Origin: Cyclobacteriaceae bacterium
GTDB lineage: Bacteria > Bacteroidota > Bacteroidia > Cytophagales > Cyclobacteriaceae
Length of the DNA: 64,000 nucleotides
Assembly: GCA_028285445.1 (NCBI GenBank)
Contig: JANQPQ010000002.1
Span: 116,102-180,101 of the forward strand
Reading direction: 5' to 3'
Below the pieces are notes generated by a model that ran no database searches, was not told the DNA's origin, and saw only the letters and a program-made list of their open reading frames with translations. The translations under genes and the position numbers were made by a program. Positions 19,113 through 27,224 of the stretch are shown here, one piece after another (the first letter of the stretch is position 1; each line of letters starts with the position of its first letter).

Positions 19113-19526
19113 CTAGAGAAGGAAAGATTGAGTCAGAATAGGTATATCCTGTTCAATCAAGGGGGGCTTATAAGTCAGAAAGGCCTGTTTACTGGAAACT
19201 CTAATAAGGTCACCCAAATCTAGTATAACATAGGCCATGATGGCCAATAGCTGGGGATTGTAGGTAACATCAACTTCAAATGTAGATTTCGTCAGTTCAT
19301 CTACCTTATATTCTTCGACAGTATTCTCACAGCAGCCCACTTCAGCCATTTTCTGCATTACTTCATCAGAAAAGCCCATTTCTTCCGCACAAGATTCGGC
19401 CACAGCATAGAACTTCACATCCTTTAGCTGTCCCATGCAGTAGTGTTTGTGCACAGAGACTCCCGTGGTAGAAAGTAAAACCACTAATGCTAAAGACAGG
19501 GCCGTTATTTTCCGAAAGAGCTTCAT
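19113..19526 (-). CDS. HYC_CC_PP family secreted protein
   Basis: A 137-residue exported protein: signal peptide about 1-23, then HKHYC (26-30), a further cysteine at 46, a CC pair at 65-66, and a PPL motif near 124. These three signatures define the HYC_CC_PP family of Bacteroidota, whose genes usually lie next to metal-efflux genes. A copper-binding role is plausible from the Cys/His content and its place as first gene of the cus operon, but has not been shown. An upstream near-consensus -7 box is noted separately. Confidence 0.85.
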   Translation of the reverse strand: MKLFRKITALSLALVVLLSTTGVSVHKHYCMGQLKDVKFYAVAESCAEEMGFSDEVMQKMAEVGCCENTVEEYKVDELTKSTFEVDVTYNPQLLAIMAYVILDLGDLIRVSSKQAFLTYKPPLIEQDIPILTQSFLL

Positions 19527-19534
19527 GAAACCAT

Positions 19535-19565
19535 AAACTTACGAAAAATCCTCATTATGATTCAA
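19535..19565 (-). promoter_or_regulatory. possible promoter of the cus operon
   Basis: On the minus strand TTG is followed after about 21 bases by TAAGTTTA, one base off the Bacteroidota -7 consensus TAnnTTTG. It lies just before the HYC_CC_PP start codon at 19526, which would leave a very short leader. Judged by eye only. Confidence 0.3.
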
Positions 19566-19573
19566 AATTACGC

Positions 19574-20230
19574 CTAGTGGCATGCCTTATTGAATTTCTT
19601 CAACTTGTAATAGTTATAAGGAAGTGGCACCAAAAAGCCTGCAGCAAGGGCCGGAATGAGCGCCAACCAATAAACAGGATCTTCAAACGCAGCCTTTCCT
19701 CCAGTAATCATAAAATCGGTGGAAGTCATTACCAACTCCATGGCGACCATAGAAATGAATGACATGCCAAAAGCGGTTTTTAGAGCCAATGTCCAGTTAA
19801 AGTGCTCTCTGTATTTGAGCAACACAGTTTCAAGCATAATTGAGGTAATCAGGCCTGCAATTATGGCCAGTACCATTTGCACCATTATTGGAGTTTCAGG
19901 GTAGAATGCCTGCAAGTAGAAAACCATCCCAAAATCGCCAATAGAGCAACCAATAAGGCAGTTAAGCGTGTTAAATGAGGCTCTGCTCCAGGCGCCGGTA
20001 TCTCTCCAGAAGGGTTTCTCCTTCATCCCAACAACAGCATAACCTGCCTCATGCAGTAATTTGTCAATGTCCTTATCAGTTAGCCCCTCTCCTTCTACTG
20101 TCAGAGTTTTTACTTCCTCATTTAGGTTAACAGACCATCTCTCTATGCGCTCATCGCCATCCATAATCGGTGAAACCTTATTTACGCATGATTGGCAGTG
20201 CAAATCGGTCTTGAGTGTTAATGCTTCCAT
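19574..20230 (-). CDS. HMA domain fused to DUF4396 membrane protein
   Basis: A 218-residue protein. Residues 1-70 look like a heavy-metal-associated domain with the CxxC site at C12/C15 (LHCQSCVNKV) and the fold's second half DKLLHEAGYAVVGM. The rest fits DUF4396, a polytopic membrane domain beginning ASFNTLNCLIGCSIGDFGMV and holding about four helices. It sits between the AraC-type regulator and the HYC_CC_PP gene. A role in copper handling or export is inferred from the HMA domain and the neighbours; DUF4396 itself has no known activity. Confidence 0.85.
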   Translation of the reverse strand: MEALTLKTDLHCQSCVNKVSPIMDGDERIERWSVNLNEEVKTLTVEGEGLTDKDIDKLLHEAGYAVVGMKEKPFWRDTGAWSRASFNTLNCLIGCSIGDFGMVFYLQAFYPETPIMVQMVLAIIAGLITSIMLETVLLKYREHFNWTLALKTAFGMSFISMVAMELVMTSTDFMITGGKAAFEDPVYWLALIPALAAGFLVPLPYNYYKLKKFNKACH

Positions 20231-20306
20231 AGTCTAATTACTAACACAAATAACGCCTTCTTTGAGCCAATAGGTTTATACAATTCCAGAAAGAATTTAT
20301 AAGATT

Positions 20307-20879
20307 TTAGAAACCAGCCTGATCAAGCGGCTTACGGGCATTTTGTTGGTTCTGCTTGAAATCAGAGGGAGACATGCCGGTAGCTTTTTTAAACTGATTA
20401 GATAGGTGTTGCACGCTGCTGTACCCAAGCTGGTAGGAGATCTGGCTCAGGTTGAGTTCATCATAAATCAGCAGTTCCTTAACCTTTTCCAGTTTCTGCA
20501 TTATCACAAAACGTTCAATAGTGACTCCTTCCACAGAGGAGAATAGGGAGCTCAAATAGGTGTAATCCCTGCCAATTTCTTCTTCCAGCAACGTAGAGTA
20601 GTTAACCTTCATGGGTTCTGATCGATGGTGAACATTACTTATGATTATGTTCTTAATCTGCTCAATAATCTGGCTGTTTTTATCCTCAAGAAGTTCAAAA
20701 CCTCGTTTCTGTAATCCTGCTTTTAGTACTTCTTTTTTCTCACCACTAACTTCCTGTTCCAGCACTACCTCCCCTAACTCCATAGCAATAGGGCTCAGGT
20801 CCAGCTTTTTCAGCTCTTCCTCCACTGCCTCAATACAGCGGTTACAAACCATATTCTTTATGTGAATCTTGTGAGACAT
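20307..20879 (-). CDS. AraC-family regulator with an N-terminal HMA-like CxxC domain
   Basis: 190 residues. The first 65 resemble a heavy-metal-associated fold with MVCNRC (C12, C15). The C-terminal half (about 90-180) is an AraC-type double helix-turn-helix: LSQISYQLGYSSVQHLSNQF is the second recognition unit, followed by GMSPSDFK. No sugar-binding cupin is present. Such a protein could sense Cu(I)/Ag(I) directly and control the adjacent cus genes; that is inferred from domains and position. A TAnnTTTG box lies upstream. Confidence 0.82.
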   Translation of the reverse strand: MSHKIHIKNMVCNRCIEAVEEELKKLDLSPIAMELGEVVLEQEVSGEKKEVLKAGLQKRGFELLEDKNSQIIEQIKNIIISNVHHRSEPMKVNYSTLLEEEIGRDYTYLSSLFSSVEGVTIERFVIMQKLEKVKELLIYDELNLSQISYQLGYSSVQHLSNQFKKATGMSPSDFKQNQQNARKPLDQAGF

Positions 20880-20899
20880 TTCTTCTCCTGAAAGTTTAG

Positions 20900-20907
20900 C
20901 AAAGTTA
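20900..20907 (-). promoter_or_regulatory. -7 promoter element before the AraC-type copper regulator
   Basis: TAACTTTG on the minus strand matches the Bacteroidota TAnnTTTG -7 consensus exactly, about 20 bp before the start codon at 20879. No clear TTG was found at the -33 distance. Confidence 0.4.
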
Positions 20908-20943
20908 TCAAATCAATCAGAAAGCAGTGCTTGATGTAGGCAA

Positions 20944-23148
20944 CTAAAACCGGTAGGTAAAGGTTCCTTTAAGCACACCACCATTGGAGATAGTGCGAAG
21001 AGTACCCCCGGTATCTACCCAATTGTGGTTGTAGACGAGGAAAATATCACTACCAGGAGTGATTGTGTAACGAAAGCGATTGTTCATTCCCAACTCATCG
21101 CTGACATCATCAAACTGAATTCTGCTGGTGAAGGAAATGAAGGGTGTAAAATCGAAACTGCCTGTAAAGCGGAAAAGGTTGGTATCAAAAGAGCCTTCGC
21201 TAAGCTTTACTTCATTATAGATGTATTCTCCGGTGAGATTAAAGCCGGGTATCGGTCTAACTGTAATACCATTGGAAATGCTGGTATTTGTACCAGACCA
21301 AAAACCGCCCGTATTATATTCAAACTCCCAGGTAACACGACGATACTCGGCGGTTTCAATTTCAACCGAATGGAGCCAATTTGAATAACCGCCAATAGGG
21401 ATAATCACACTACTATCCCCAAGAATATCAAAATTCTCGTCCAGGAACTCGAAATTTCTTATGAATTGGTACTCAAACTCATCTCCAGTTTCAAACCTGA
21501 TGCTAAAGGGTGTAACACGGAAATTCTGCGTCAGCTTCTCCCATTGTAAGCTCATCAGGTGCTCAAAACTCAGTTCCCATGTCAACTCACGAACCACCTT
21601 ACTGCTTTCAATTAAAGGGCTATAACTAACTCTCGGCTCGATGCGACGAAAGGCTCGCCGACGGTTGAAGCCTACTGCCGGGTCAAATGCAATGCCAAAT
21701 TCCCGGTATGACAAACTCCCCGACCAAGGCTGGTTTGGAAAGTTAAACCTGAACCCACGAGATGATCGATCCCATACCTTAGTAGAATCATCTCCCGGTG
21801 ATTCAGCATTGTGGATAACGCCAAATGCCTGGAATTGCAAATTCTTATTGCCGAAAAGTGTAGAGGTATTCAATGAAAGGTCCGCTCCAAGGGTGTGCCT
21901 ATCCTGAACTGGGTCAGGTAGTTCATCACCTCCTTGCGTATGCCTGCGGGTATATACAAACCCCAGGCTGCTTTCTTTCAAGAAATTCCCTTTCATTCTA
22001 ACTACTGAGAAATCCTCAGCATTGCCTTCATCATGGCTTTTTGTTCTGACTTGCAATGCGGCCACTTCCAGACGCCCTATCCTCCCCAAAATTCTGCCGC
22101 CATAGCTAATTGGTATCGGATTGCCTCCTCCCAGGCCAATGCGTCGACTGAAATAGGGCGTTACTCCACTGCGCGGAGCAAACTGCAAAGTGTTGGCTCC
22201 TTCAAGGAAAAAATCTCTTCGCTCGGGAAAGAATAGAGGAAACCTGGTAAGGTTTACTTGCCTGGTATCTACCTCGGTTTCAGCAAAATCAGTATTAAGC
22301 GTAAATGAGGCTTTCAAACTTGGCGTGATGCTGTAATTGACGTCAAAACCTCCGGTTAGGGTAGTCTCGGTTTCAAAACCAGAACCGTCCTCTGTTTCAT
22401 TGCGCAATCTTTCCAGTTTACCGTAGGGAACTACTTCCAAACCAAGCCCTTGAGATAATCCCTCTAACCCTTTTAGTCTACCAGCATCCTGGGGTCGAAA
22501 CAGTCCCTGGTTACGCTTATGGGCCGTCCAGAGTAATTCTTCATTTTTTCTACGTACGGTGCGCTGAAAATTGATTCCCCAGGTGTCACTGCTGGGATCG
22601 AAGTTGAGGGTTCTAAAAGGTATTCTCACTTCAGCAGACCAACCGAAATCCCCAATGTGTGTCCAGGGTCGCCAAATTCCATCCCAACTTTTGTTAAAAC
22701 TTGTTCCTTGGCCCACAGTGAGCAGGCCGTCCCCCATCAGGCCACCAGGATTAATTTCAAAGAAATAAGCGTTTCTGCCATCAAGAAAAGTGTCCAGTAT
22801 CCACATAAAGCGATCATCAGTGCTAAGCGGGGCATCCCTTTTCTTTTGAAATGATTTAATGCCAGAAGGGTCGGAATCATAAAAAATGGCCGCGATATAG
22901 AGATTATTGGCGTCGTATGCTATTTTGATAATGCTCCTCTCAGTGGGGGCACCTCCTTCAATGGGTTCGCGCATTAGAAAGTTGGTTCCTTCCTGGGCAT
23001 TGCCCCAAAAATCCTCGTCAAGGATGCCATCTAGCTGGATATCTGATGCTTCAATCTTAAGCGCATTTATGCTTTTGCGAGAGTTCTCCTCCTGACCAAA
23101 TACCACCAGGGTTGATAACATGCATAATGCCAGGGCTAGGCTTTTCAT
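20944..23148 (-). CDS. DUF5916 outer-membrane protein with CBM9-like domain
   Basis: I start at the ATG at 23148 because it opens a signal peptide (MKSLALALCMLSTLVVFGQ); an earlier in-frame ATG adds 12 residues before it. The 734-residue protein has an N-terminal CBM9-like domain (about 30-210, with LDGILDEDFWGNAQEGTNF). A beta-strand-rich DUF5916 part follows that probably forms an outer-membrane barrel: RRDFFLEGANTLQFAPR, many aromatic alternating strands, and a final GTFTYRF with a C-terminal aromatic. Family function is unknown; some members lie in polysaccharide or peptidase loci. Confidence 0.88.
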   Translation of the reverse strand: MKSLALALCMLSTLVVFGQEENSRKSINALKIEASDIQLDGILDEDFWGNAQEGTNFLMREPIEGGAPTERSIIKIAYDANNLYIAAIFYDSDPSGIKSFQKKRDAPLSTDDRFMWILDTFLDGRNAYFFEINPGGLMGDGLLTVGQGTSFNKSWDGIWRPWTHIGDFGWSAEVRIPFRTLNFDPSSDTWGINFQRTVRRKNEELLWTAHKRNQGLFRPQDAGRLKGLEGLSQGLGLEVVPYGKLERLRNETEDGSGFETETTLTGGFDVNYSITPSLKASFTLNTDFAETEVDTRQVNLTRFPLFFPERRDFFLEGANTLQFAPRSGVTPYFSRRIGLGGGNPIPISYGGRILGRIGRLEVAALQVRTKSHDEGNAEDFSVVRMKGNFLKESSLGFVYTRRHTQGGDELPDPVQDRHTLGADLSLNTSTLFGNKNLQFQAFGVIHNAESPGDDSTKVWDRSSRGFRFNFPNQPWSGSLSYREFGIAFDPAVGFNRRRAFRRIEPRVSYSPLIESSKVVRELTWELSFEHLMSLQWEKLTQNFRVTPFSIRFETGDEFEYQFIRNFEFLDENFDILGDSSVIIPIGGYSNWLHSVEIETAEYRRVTWEFEYNTGGFWSGTNTSISNGITVRPIPGFNLTGEYIYNEVKLSEGSFDTNLFRFTGSFDFTPFISFTSRIQFDDVSDELGMNNRFRYTITPGSDIFLVYNHNWVDTGGTLRTISNGGVLKGTFTYRF

Positions 23149-23164
23149 GAGGTTGAATATGGTA

Positions 23165-23172
23165 CAAAAGTA
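23165..23172 (-). promoter_or_regulatory. -7 promoter element before the DUF5916 gene
   Basis: TACTTTTG on the minus strand fits TAnnTTTG, 16 bp before the start at 23148. A TTC rather than TTG lies about 20 bp further upstream, so the -33 half is weak. Confidence 0.35.
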
Positions 23173-23349
23173 AATAGATGCCACCAGCTTGAATTACCAC
23201 TTAAATAATAATGTACGCACACATTCAACCCCGGGCCAATCTGTCTTGAGGTGACAGAGGTTGATGGATCATAGATCTTTCCTACAACTGTCTGGCAGTT
23301 TGTAATTCGATTCGAATACCTGAAAATACTCCTCGCGAAAAGTAGTTTA

Positions 23350-24729
23350 CTAGGGGCTTTCGCTCTTGTCCAGACTTTGGTCCATCAAATAAACTATGGT
23401 GGTCATAGCAGCGGCTCCCAGTTCCAGCTCTCGCTTATTAACATTTTCAAACACATCATTGGGAGAGTGATGAAAGTCAAAATATCGTTGAGAACTAATA
23501 AAGAGTCCAATTTGCACCATGTCGGGGTAGTATTCCCGTAGTGGTCCTATATCCACGCCGCCAAACCCTGGTTCAATACGATTCAGCTCAAATCCAGAAA
23601 GTAATTCCTTTAAATCTTGAACCATACTGACTTGCTCTACGCTACCGTCGATATCAAATCCCAGTGGTAAGAATCCGCCACGATCGCTTTCAATGGCACA
23701 TATATGTTGTTCCTTCTTCTCAGAGGCCACTTTGGCATAGGTAATACCACCACGATTACCATTCTCTTCATTCATAAAAAGAACTGCCCTAAGGGTATGA
23801 TTGGGCTTGTAGCCCAGCTTCTTAAGAATACGTAATGCCTCTATGGAATGAACAACGCCAGCACCATCATCATGGGCTCCTTCACCGGCATCCCAGGAGT
23901 CCAGGTGACCACCAAAGGAGATGATCTTCTCATCCTTGCCAGTCATTTCGCCAATTACATTGTACGATATCTTGTCAGGATAATGCCGACAATCCATTTC
24001 TAAAGACAAGGTCACTTTTCCCTTTTGCAACCATTCCACCAATAAATCTGCATTCTTAGTGCTCATGGCCGCTCCAGGTATTCTGGGCGATCCTTCTTCA
24101 TAGCTAAGGCTTCCTGTATGAGGGTAATCATCAGTTGATGACGCTAATGAACGAATTACTACTGCCTTGGCACCCAACTTCCCTGCTTCCTTGGTGCCTT
24201 CACCACGAATAGGATGGCAAGCCCCATAGGCCTGGAATGTGTTGAGTAGCTTTTGATCAAATGGTTTGCTAATGAAAACGACTTTTCCCTCCACATCTTG
24301 CTTTTTAAACTTCTGCAAAGCAGCGACGTCCTCTACATGTAACACCTCTCCTTCCATTAATCCATTAGTACCAACCGAACCTCCAAGCGCGAGCACATCT
24401 AGCTTCGCCCTATTGCCATTTGCATCGGTAATCCAGGCAGCTTCTTTAGTACCTCTCTCCCAATGCGGCACCTGCACCTCTTGTAGGTACATTTTGTCAA
24501 AGCCATATGATTTTAGCAGCCCTTCGCCCCACCTTACAGCCATGTCAGCCTCGGCAGACCCAGTTAGTCTGGCTCCAATGTCTTTGCATAATTGACGCAG
24601 GTTCTCATAGGCATGTCCTCTTTCCAGGGCTTCATCAAATATCTTTCTAATAAATATTGAATCGTTTTGAGCCCACAACAGCGGCATGGAAAGAAATGTA
24701 ACGAGAGCAACTAGTAGGTACTTCTTCAT
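23350..24729 (-). CDS. secreted M28-family metallopeptidase
   Basis: 459-residue zinc aminopeptidase/carboxypeptidase-Q-like enzyme with a signal peptide (about 1-20, ending LLWAQ). A PA domain is likely at about 110-235. The metal ligands are recognisable in order: GGHLDSWDAGEGAHDDGAG (His and Asp), MNEENGNRGG (the catalytic/ligand Glu pair), ESDRGGF (Asp) and DFHHSPND (His). It is probably periplasmic or outer-membrane-associated. Stands alone; a 195-bp gap separates its start from the next gene. Confidence 0.93.
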   Translation of the reverse strand: MKKYLLVALVTFLSMPLLWAQNDSIFIRKIFDEALERGHAYENLRQLCKDIGARLTGSAEADMAVRWGEGLLKSYGFDKMYLQEVQVPHWERGTKEAAWITDANGNRAKLDVLALGGSVGTNGLMEGEVLHVEDVAALQKFKKQDVEGKVVFISKPFDQKLLNTFQAYGACHPIRGEGTKEAGKLGAKAVVIRSLASSTDDYPHTGSLSYEEGSPRIPGAAMSTKNADLLVEWLQKGKVTLSLEMDCRHYPDKISYNVIGEMTGKDEKIISFGGHLDSWDAGEGAHDDGAGVVHSIEALRILKKLGYKPNHTLRAVLFMNEENGNRGGITYAKVASEKKEQHICAIESDRGGFLPLGFDIDGSVEQVSMVQDLKELLSGFELNRIEPGFGGVDIGPLREYYPDMVQIGLFISSQRYFDFHHSPNDVFENVNKRELELGAAAMTTIVYLMDQSLDKSESP

Positions 24730-24918
24730 CTCAATTCAGATTTAGAGTCCTAAGGTAAGTATTTACCAGAAAGCACGACCACAAGAAGTATTACCAATGG
24801 TTGAAATATTTACATGTCAGTCATTACCAATTTAACACAGCTAACATGCAGAGTGTGGCAGCATAGCCAATTGATAGAGTGATTATGGGTCAATTTCTTG
24901 GCGAATTTTTGAGAATTC

Positions 24919-25245
24919 TCAGCCATTGCTAAGTTGGGGAATCAGCTTCCACATACTTTGTCGCACGTCTTGGGATGCCTGCAATTGCCCGAGTCCTGTT
25001 TTGGTAATACTAAAAAGCCTTTTCTTTCGATCTCCCCTCTTGGCTGTATTACCTCCTAACTCGGACACAAGCAAACCCTTATCCTGAAGCCGATAAAGGG
25101 TAATATGCACAGCACCGAGTAAAATGCTTCTACCGCTGTGTTTCTCTACCTCTTTTTTAACTGATATGCCATAAGCATTGCCTTCCAGGATGCAAACCGC
25201 CAACAACACCAATTCTTCGAATTCTCCTAGCCCTTTCTGTTTCAT
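24919..25245 (-). CDS. PadR-family transcriptional regulator
   Basis: A 108-residue PadR winged-helix protein: GLGEFEELVLLAVCIL at the N-terminus, YGISVKKEVEKHSGRSILLGAVHITLYRLQDKGLL as the DNA-binding wing region, then GDRKKRLFSITKTGLGQL. Bacteroidota PadR proteins of this size are usually encoded just before an FtsX-type permease, but here no permease follows; the downstream neighbour is the M28 peptidase. It resembles the PadR at 31234. It has a good upstream promoter match. Confidence 0.9.
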   Translation of the reverse strand: MKQKGLGEFEELVLLAVCILEGNAYGISVKKEVEKHSGRSILLGAVHITLYRLQDKGLLVSELGGNTAKRGDRKKRLFSITKTGLGQLQASQDVRQSMWKLIPQLSNG

Positions 25246-25263
25246 TGTATTGTATTATACATA

Positions 25264-25292
25264 CAAAGTTATAACTAACCTATACAGAACAA
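25264..25292 (-). promoter_or_regulatory. Bacteroidota-type promoter of the first padR gene
   Basis: On the minus strand TTG (25290-25292) is followed after 18 bases by TAACTTTG (25264-25271), a full match to TAnnTTTG. The predicted transcript start is only about 10-15 bases before the ATG. An 8-base palindrome GTTATAAC overlaps the -7 box and could be an autoregulatory site. Confidence 0.5.
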
Positions 25293-25318
25293 GTTAAATG
25301 AACCAAGGTTGCTTATTA

Positions 25319-25762
25319 CTAAATGTCAAGCCCTGAGTTTTCAAATGTGAAAACCACCGCCTGCTCAGCATCTTCAACACCACCGGCAGCGCTATATGCT
25401 TTTCTTGCTCCAATGTTTGACGTTTCCGTCGCAAGCCAGGCCTCAGTACAGCCAATGCTGCTACTATACTTGACCAGACCCCTGATAATCTCTCTACCAA
25501 TTCCTTGGCCCTGTAATTCCTCCAGAACTGAGGCTTCGTTGATAAACATAGTCGTATCCTTATCCGGGTGCACATAGTGAAATGCCGAGGCCATGCCAAC
25601 AATCTTACCATCAAGCAAACCCACAACCATATGATGGCGTGGGTCAGTGAAGAACTCCCTCGCTCGATCAACTTTCAAATCATTGTCAAACAAGTCATCC
25701 CCTAGTTCAGTCAACTCAGGGATGTCCATTTCGGTAGCTAGCCTTACTTCCAGATTGCTCAT
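25319..25762 (-). CDS. GNAT-family N-acetyltransferase
   Basis: I start at the ATG at 25762 (MSNLEVRLATEMDIPEL), the normal GNAT opening; a longer in-frame start adds 11 residues with no support. The 147-residue chain has the acetyl-CoA pyrophosphate loop ELQGQGIGREIIRGLV (consensus Q/R-x-x-G-x-G/A). It also has strand motif B with TEAWLATETSNIGARKAYSAAGG, typical of GNATs that act on small molecules or amino groups. The substrate is unknown. Confidence 0.88.
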   Translation of the reverse strand: MSNLEVRLATEMDIPELTELGDDLFDNDLKVDRAREFFTDPRHHMVVGLLDGKIVGMASAFHYVHPDKDTTMFINEASVLEELQGQGIGREIIRGLVKYSSSIGCTEAWLATETSNIGARKAYSAAGGVEDAEQAVVFTFENSGLDI

Positions 25763-25892
25763 ACTCCAAAGATAGAAAACCCCAAAGCAAACCAACTTCT
25801 ACCTCAGCAAACCATGCGGATAATGACAAAATATTTGGCTACATTGTGCAAGCTTATGACCAAAGCCAACACAGACTTTTCCAAATACCCTT

Positions 25893-25904
25893 GGATCATG
25901 ATCC
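25893..25904. promoter_or_regulatory. 12-bp palindrome upstream of the GcvT-like operon
   Basis: GGATCATGATCC is a perfect 12-base dyad, about 90 bp before the GcvT-like start at 25995. It is followed by CCGGG and a run of C. It may be an operator for the operon; chance occurrence cannot be excluded. Confidence 0.25.
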
Positions 25905-25994
25905 CCGGGTTGTGATACCCCCCCGCCAAGACACCATCTTCTGGTCCATAGGCAATTAATCTCTTTTCAGTTTTCAACTTAACAAGCCTTTCAA

Positions 25995-27224
25995 ATGTCG
26001 ATTCCTACGCCATTTCATCCGAGGACATCAGTCCACAATCACAATCTCGATTGGAAAGATTGGGGCGGATATTTCGCTGCCAACTCTTACAACGTGGTTA
26101 ACGACTTTGAGTATTTTGCCTTTAGGCACTCAGCCGGCTTAGTAGATGTTACTCCACTTTTCAAGTACAAAGTCACCGGAAGGGATGCAGGCAGGTTTCT
26201 GGCTCATATCATTGTCAAAGACATTGAGAAGCTGAAAGTTAACCAGGCCACTTATTGCTGCTGGTGCGATGACCGAGGTATGGTAATCGACGACGGCACG
26301 GTGATGCGCTTCGGTGAAAATGAGTATTTTGTTACAGCAGCAGATCCTTCATATTCCTGGTTCTCACGGTTTGTGCGTAAGCATGACGTTAACATTGAAG
26401 ATGTAACAGACAGCATCTGCTCCCTCGCTTTACAAGGGCCAATGTCGAGAGAAATTCTAAAACAAATCTGTGATGCCGATTTAGATAACCTCAAATTCTT
26501 CTGGACTACCAGCGCCAGAGGAGATGATTTCGAATTCAAGATATCACGAACTGGTTACACCGGAGATCTTGGATATGAGTTGTGGATAAGAAACGAGGCC
26601 GCCATTAAACTTTTTGATGTTATTTGGGAAGCAGGGCAGAATTACAATATTCGAATGTCTGGCATTGCGGCTCTCGACATCGCGAGGATTGAGGCCGGTC
26701 TAATCATGAATGGTGTGGATTATCACAGTGCACTCCATGCCCTCACGCCCGAGCAAATGAGCACCCCTTATGAACTCGGATTAGGCTGGCTGATAAACCT
26801 TGATCGGGATCCATTTATGGGGCAAAAAGCCCTATTGAGAGAAAAGGAAGAAGGGTCGAAATGGGCGACGGTGGGACTGGATATTGACTGGCCAGAATTA
26901 GAAGCATTGTACAATGAGCATGGTTTGCCGCCCCATACCGATCACGGCGCCTGGCGTAAATCGATACCAGTTTACGACAGGCAACAGGGCAATAAACAAA
27001 TTGGCTATGCAACCAGTGGTACGTGGTCGCCGCTGCTGAAAAAGAACATCGCGCTGGTTACGATCGAATCCAGGTACGCTACACCGGGTACTGAGGTGGA
27101 TTTTGAAGTTACAGTCGAGCACCAACGCAGAACAGTGAAGGCTACTGTAGGCAAGCCGCAGTTTTTTAATCCCGAGAGAAAGCGTTCAATTCTAAAAACA
27201 GAAGAGCATGAGCAAGAAATATGA
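25995..27224 (+). CDS. GcvT-like aminomethyltransferase (folate-binding)
   Basis: 409-residue member of the GcvT/DmdA/sarcosine-dehydrogenase-C superfamily, which moves a methylene or methyl group to tetrahydrofolate. RHSAGLVDVTPLFKYKVTG is the N-terminal block; MVIDDGTVMRFGENEYFVT contains the aspartate pair matching the GcvT catalytic Asp (D99/D100); RTGYTGDLGYELWI is the folate-site block. It is longer than T-protein (about 364), and no gcvH or gcvP lies nearby, so it is probably not the glycine cleavage T-protein. Its 3' end overlaps the next gene by 17 bp. It likely works with the two following FAD oxidoreductases on a methylated substrate that remains unidentified. Confidence 0.88.
   Translation: MSIPTPFHPRTSVHNHNLDWKDWGGYFAANSYNVVNDFEYFAFRHSAGLVDVTPLFKYKVTGRDAGRFLAHIIVKDIEKLKVNQATYCCWCDDRGMVIDDGTVMRFGENEYFVTAADPSYSWFSRFVRKHDVNIEDVTDSICSLALQGPMSREILKQICDADLDNLKFFWTTSARGDDFEFKISRTGYTGDLGYELWIRNEAAIKLFDVIWEAGQNYNIRMSGIAALDIARIEAGLIMNGVDYHSALHALTPEQMSTPYELGLGWLINLDRDPFMGQKALLREKEEGSKWATVGLDIDWPELEALYNEHGLPPHTDHGAWRKSIPVYDRQQGNKQIGYATSGTWSPLLKKNIALVTIESRYATPGTEVDFEVTVEHQRRTVKATVGKPQFFNPERKRSILKTEEHEQEI

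Noticed and set aside
25893..25904. 12-bp palindrome GGATCATGATCC as a known operator
   Set aside because: No regulator with this site is known to me; listed only as a candidate.
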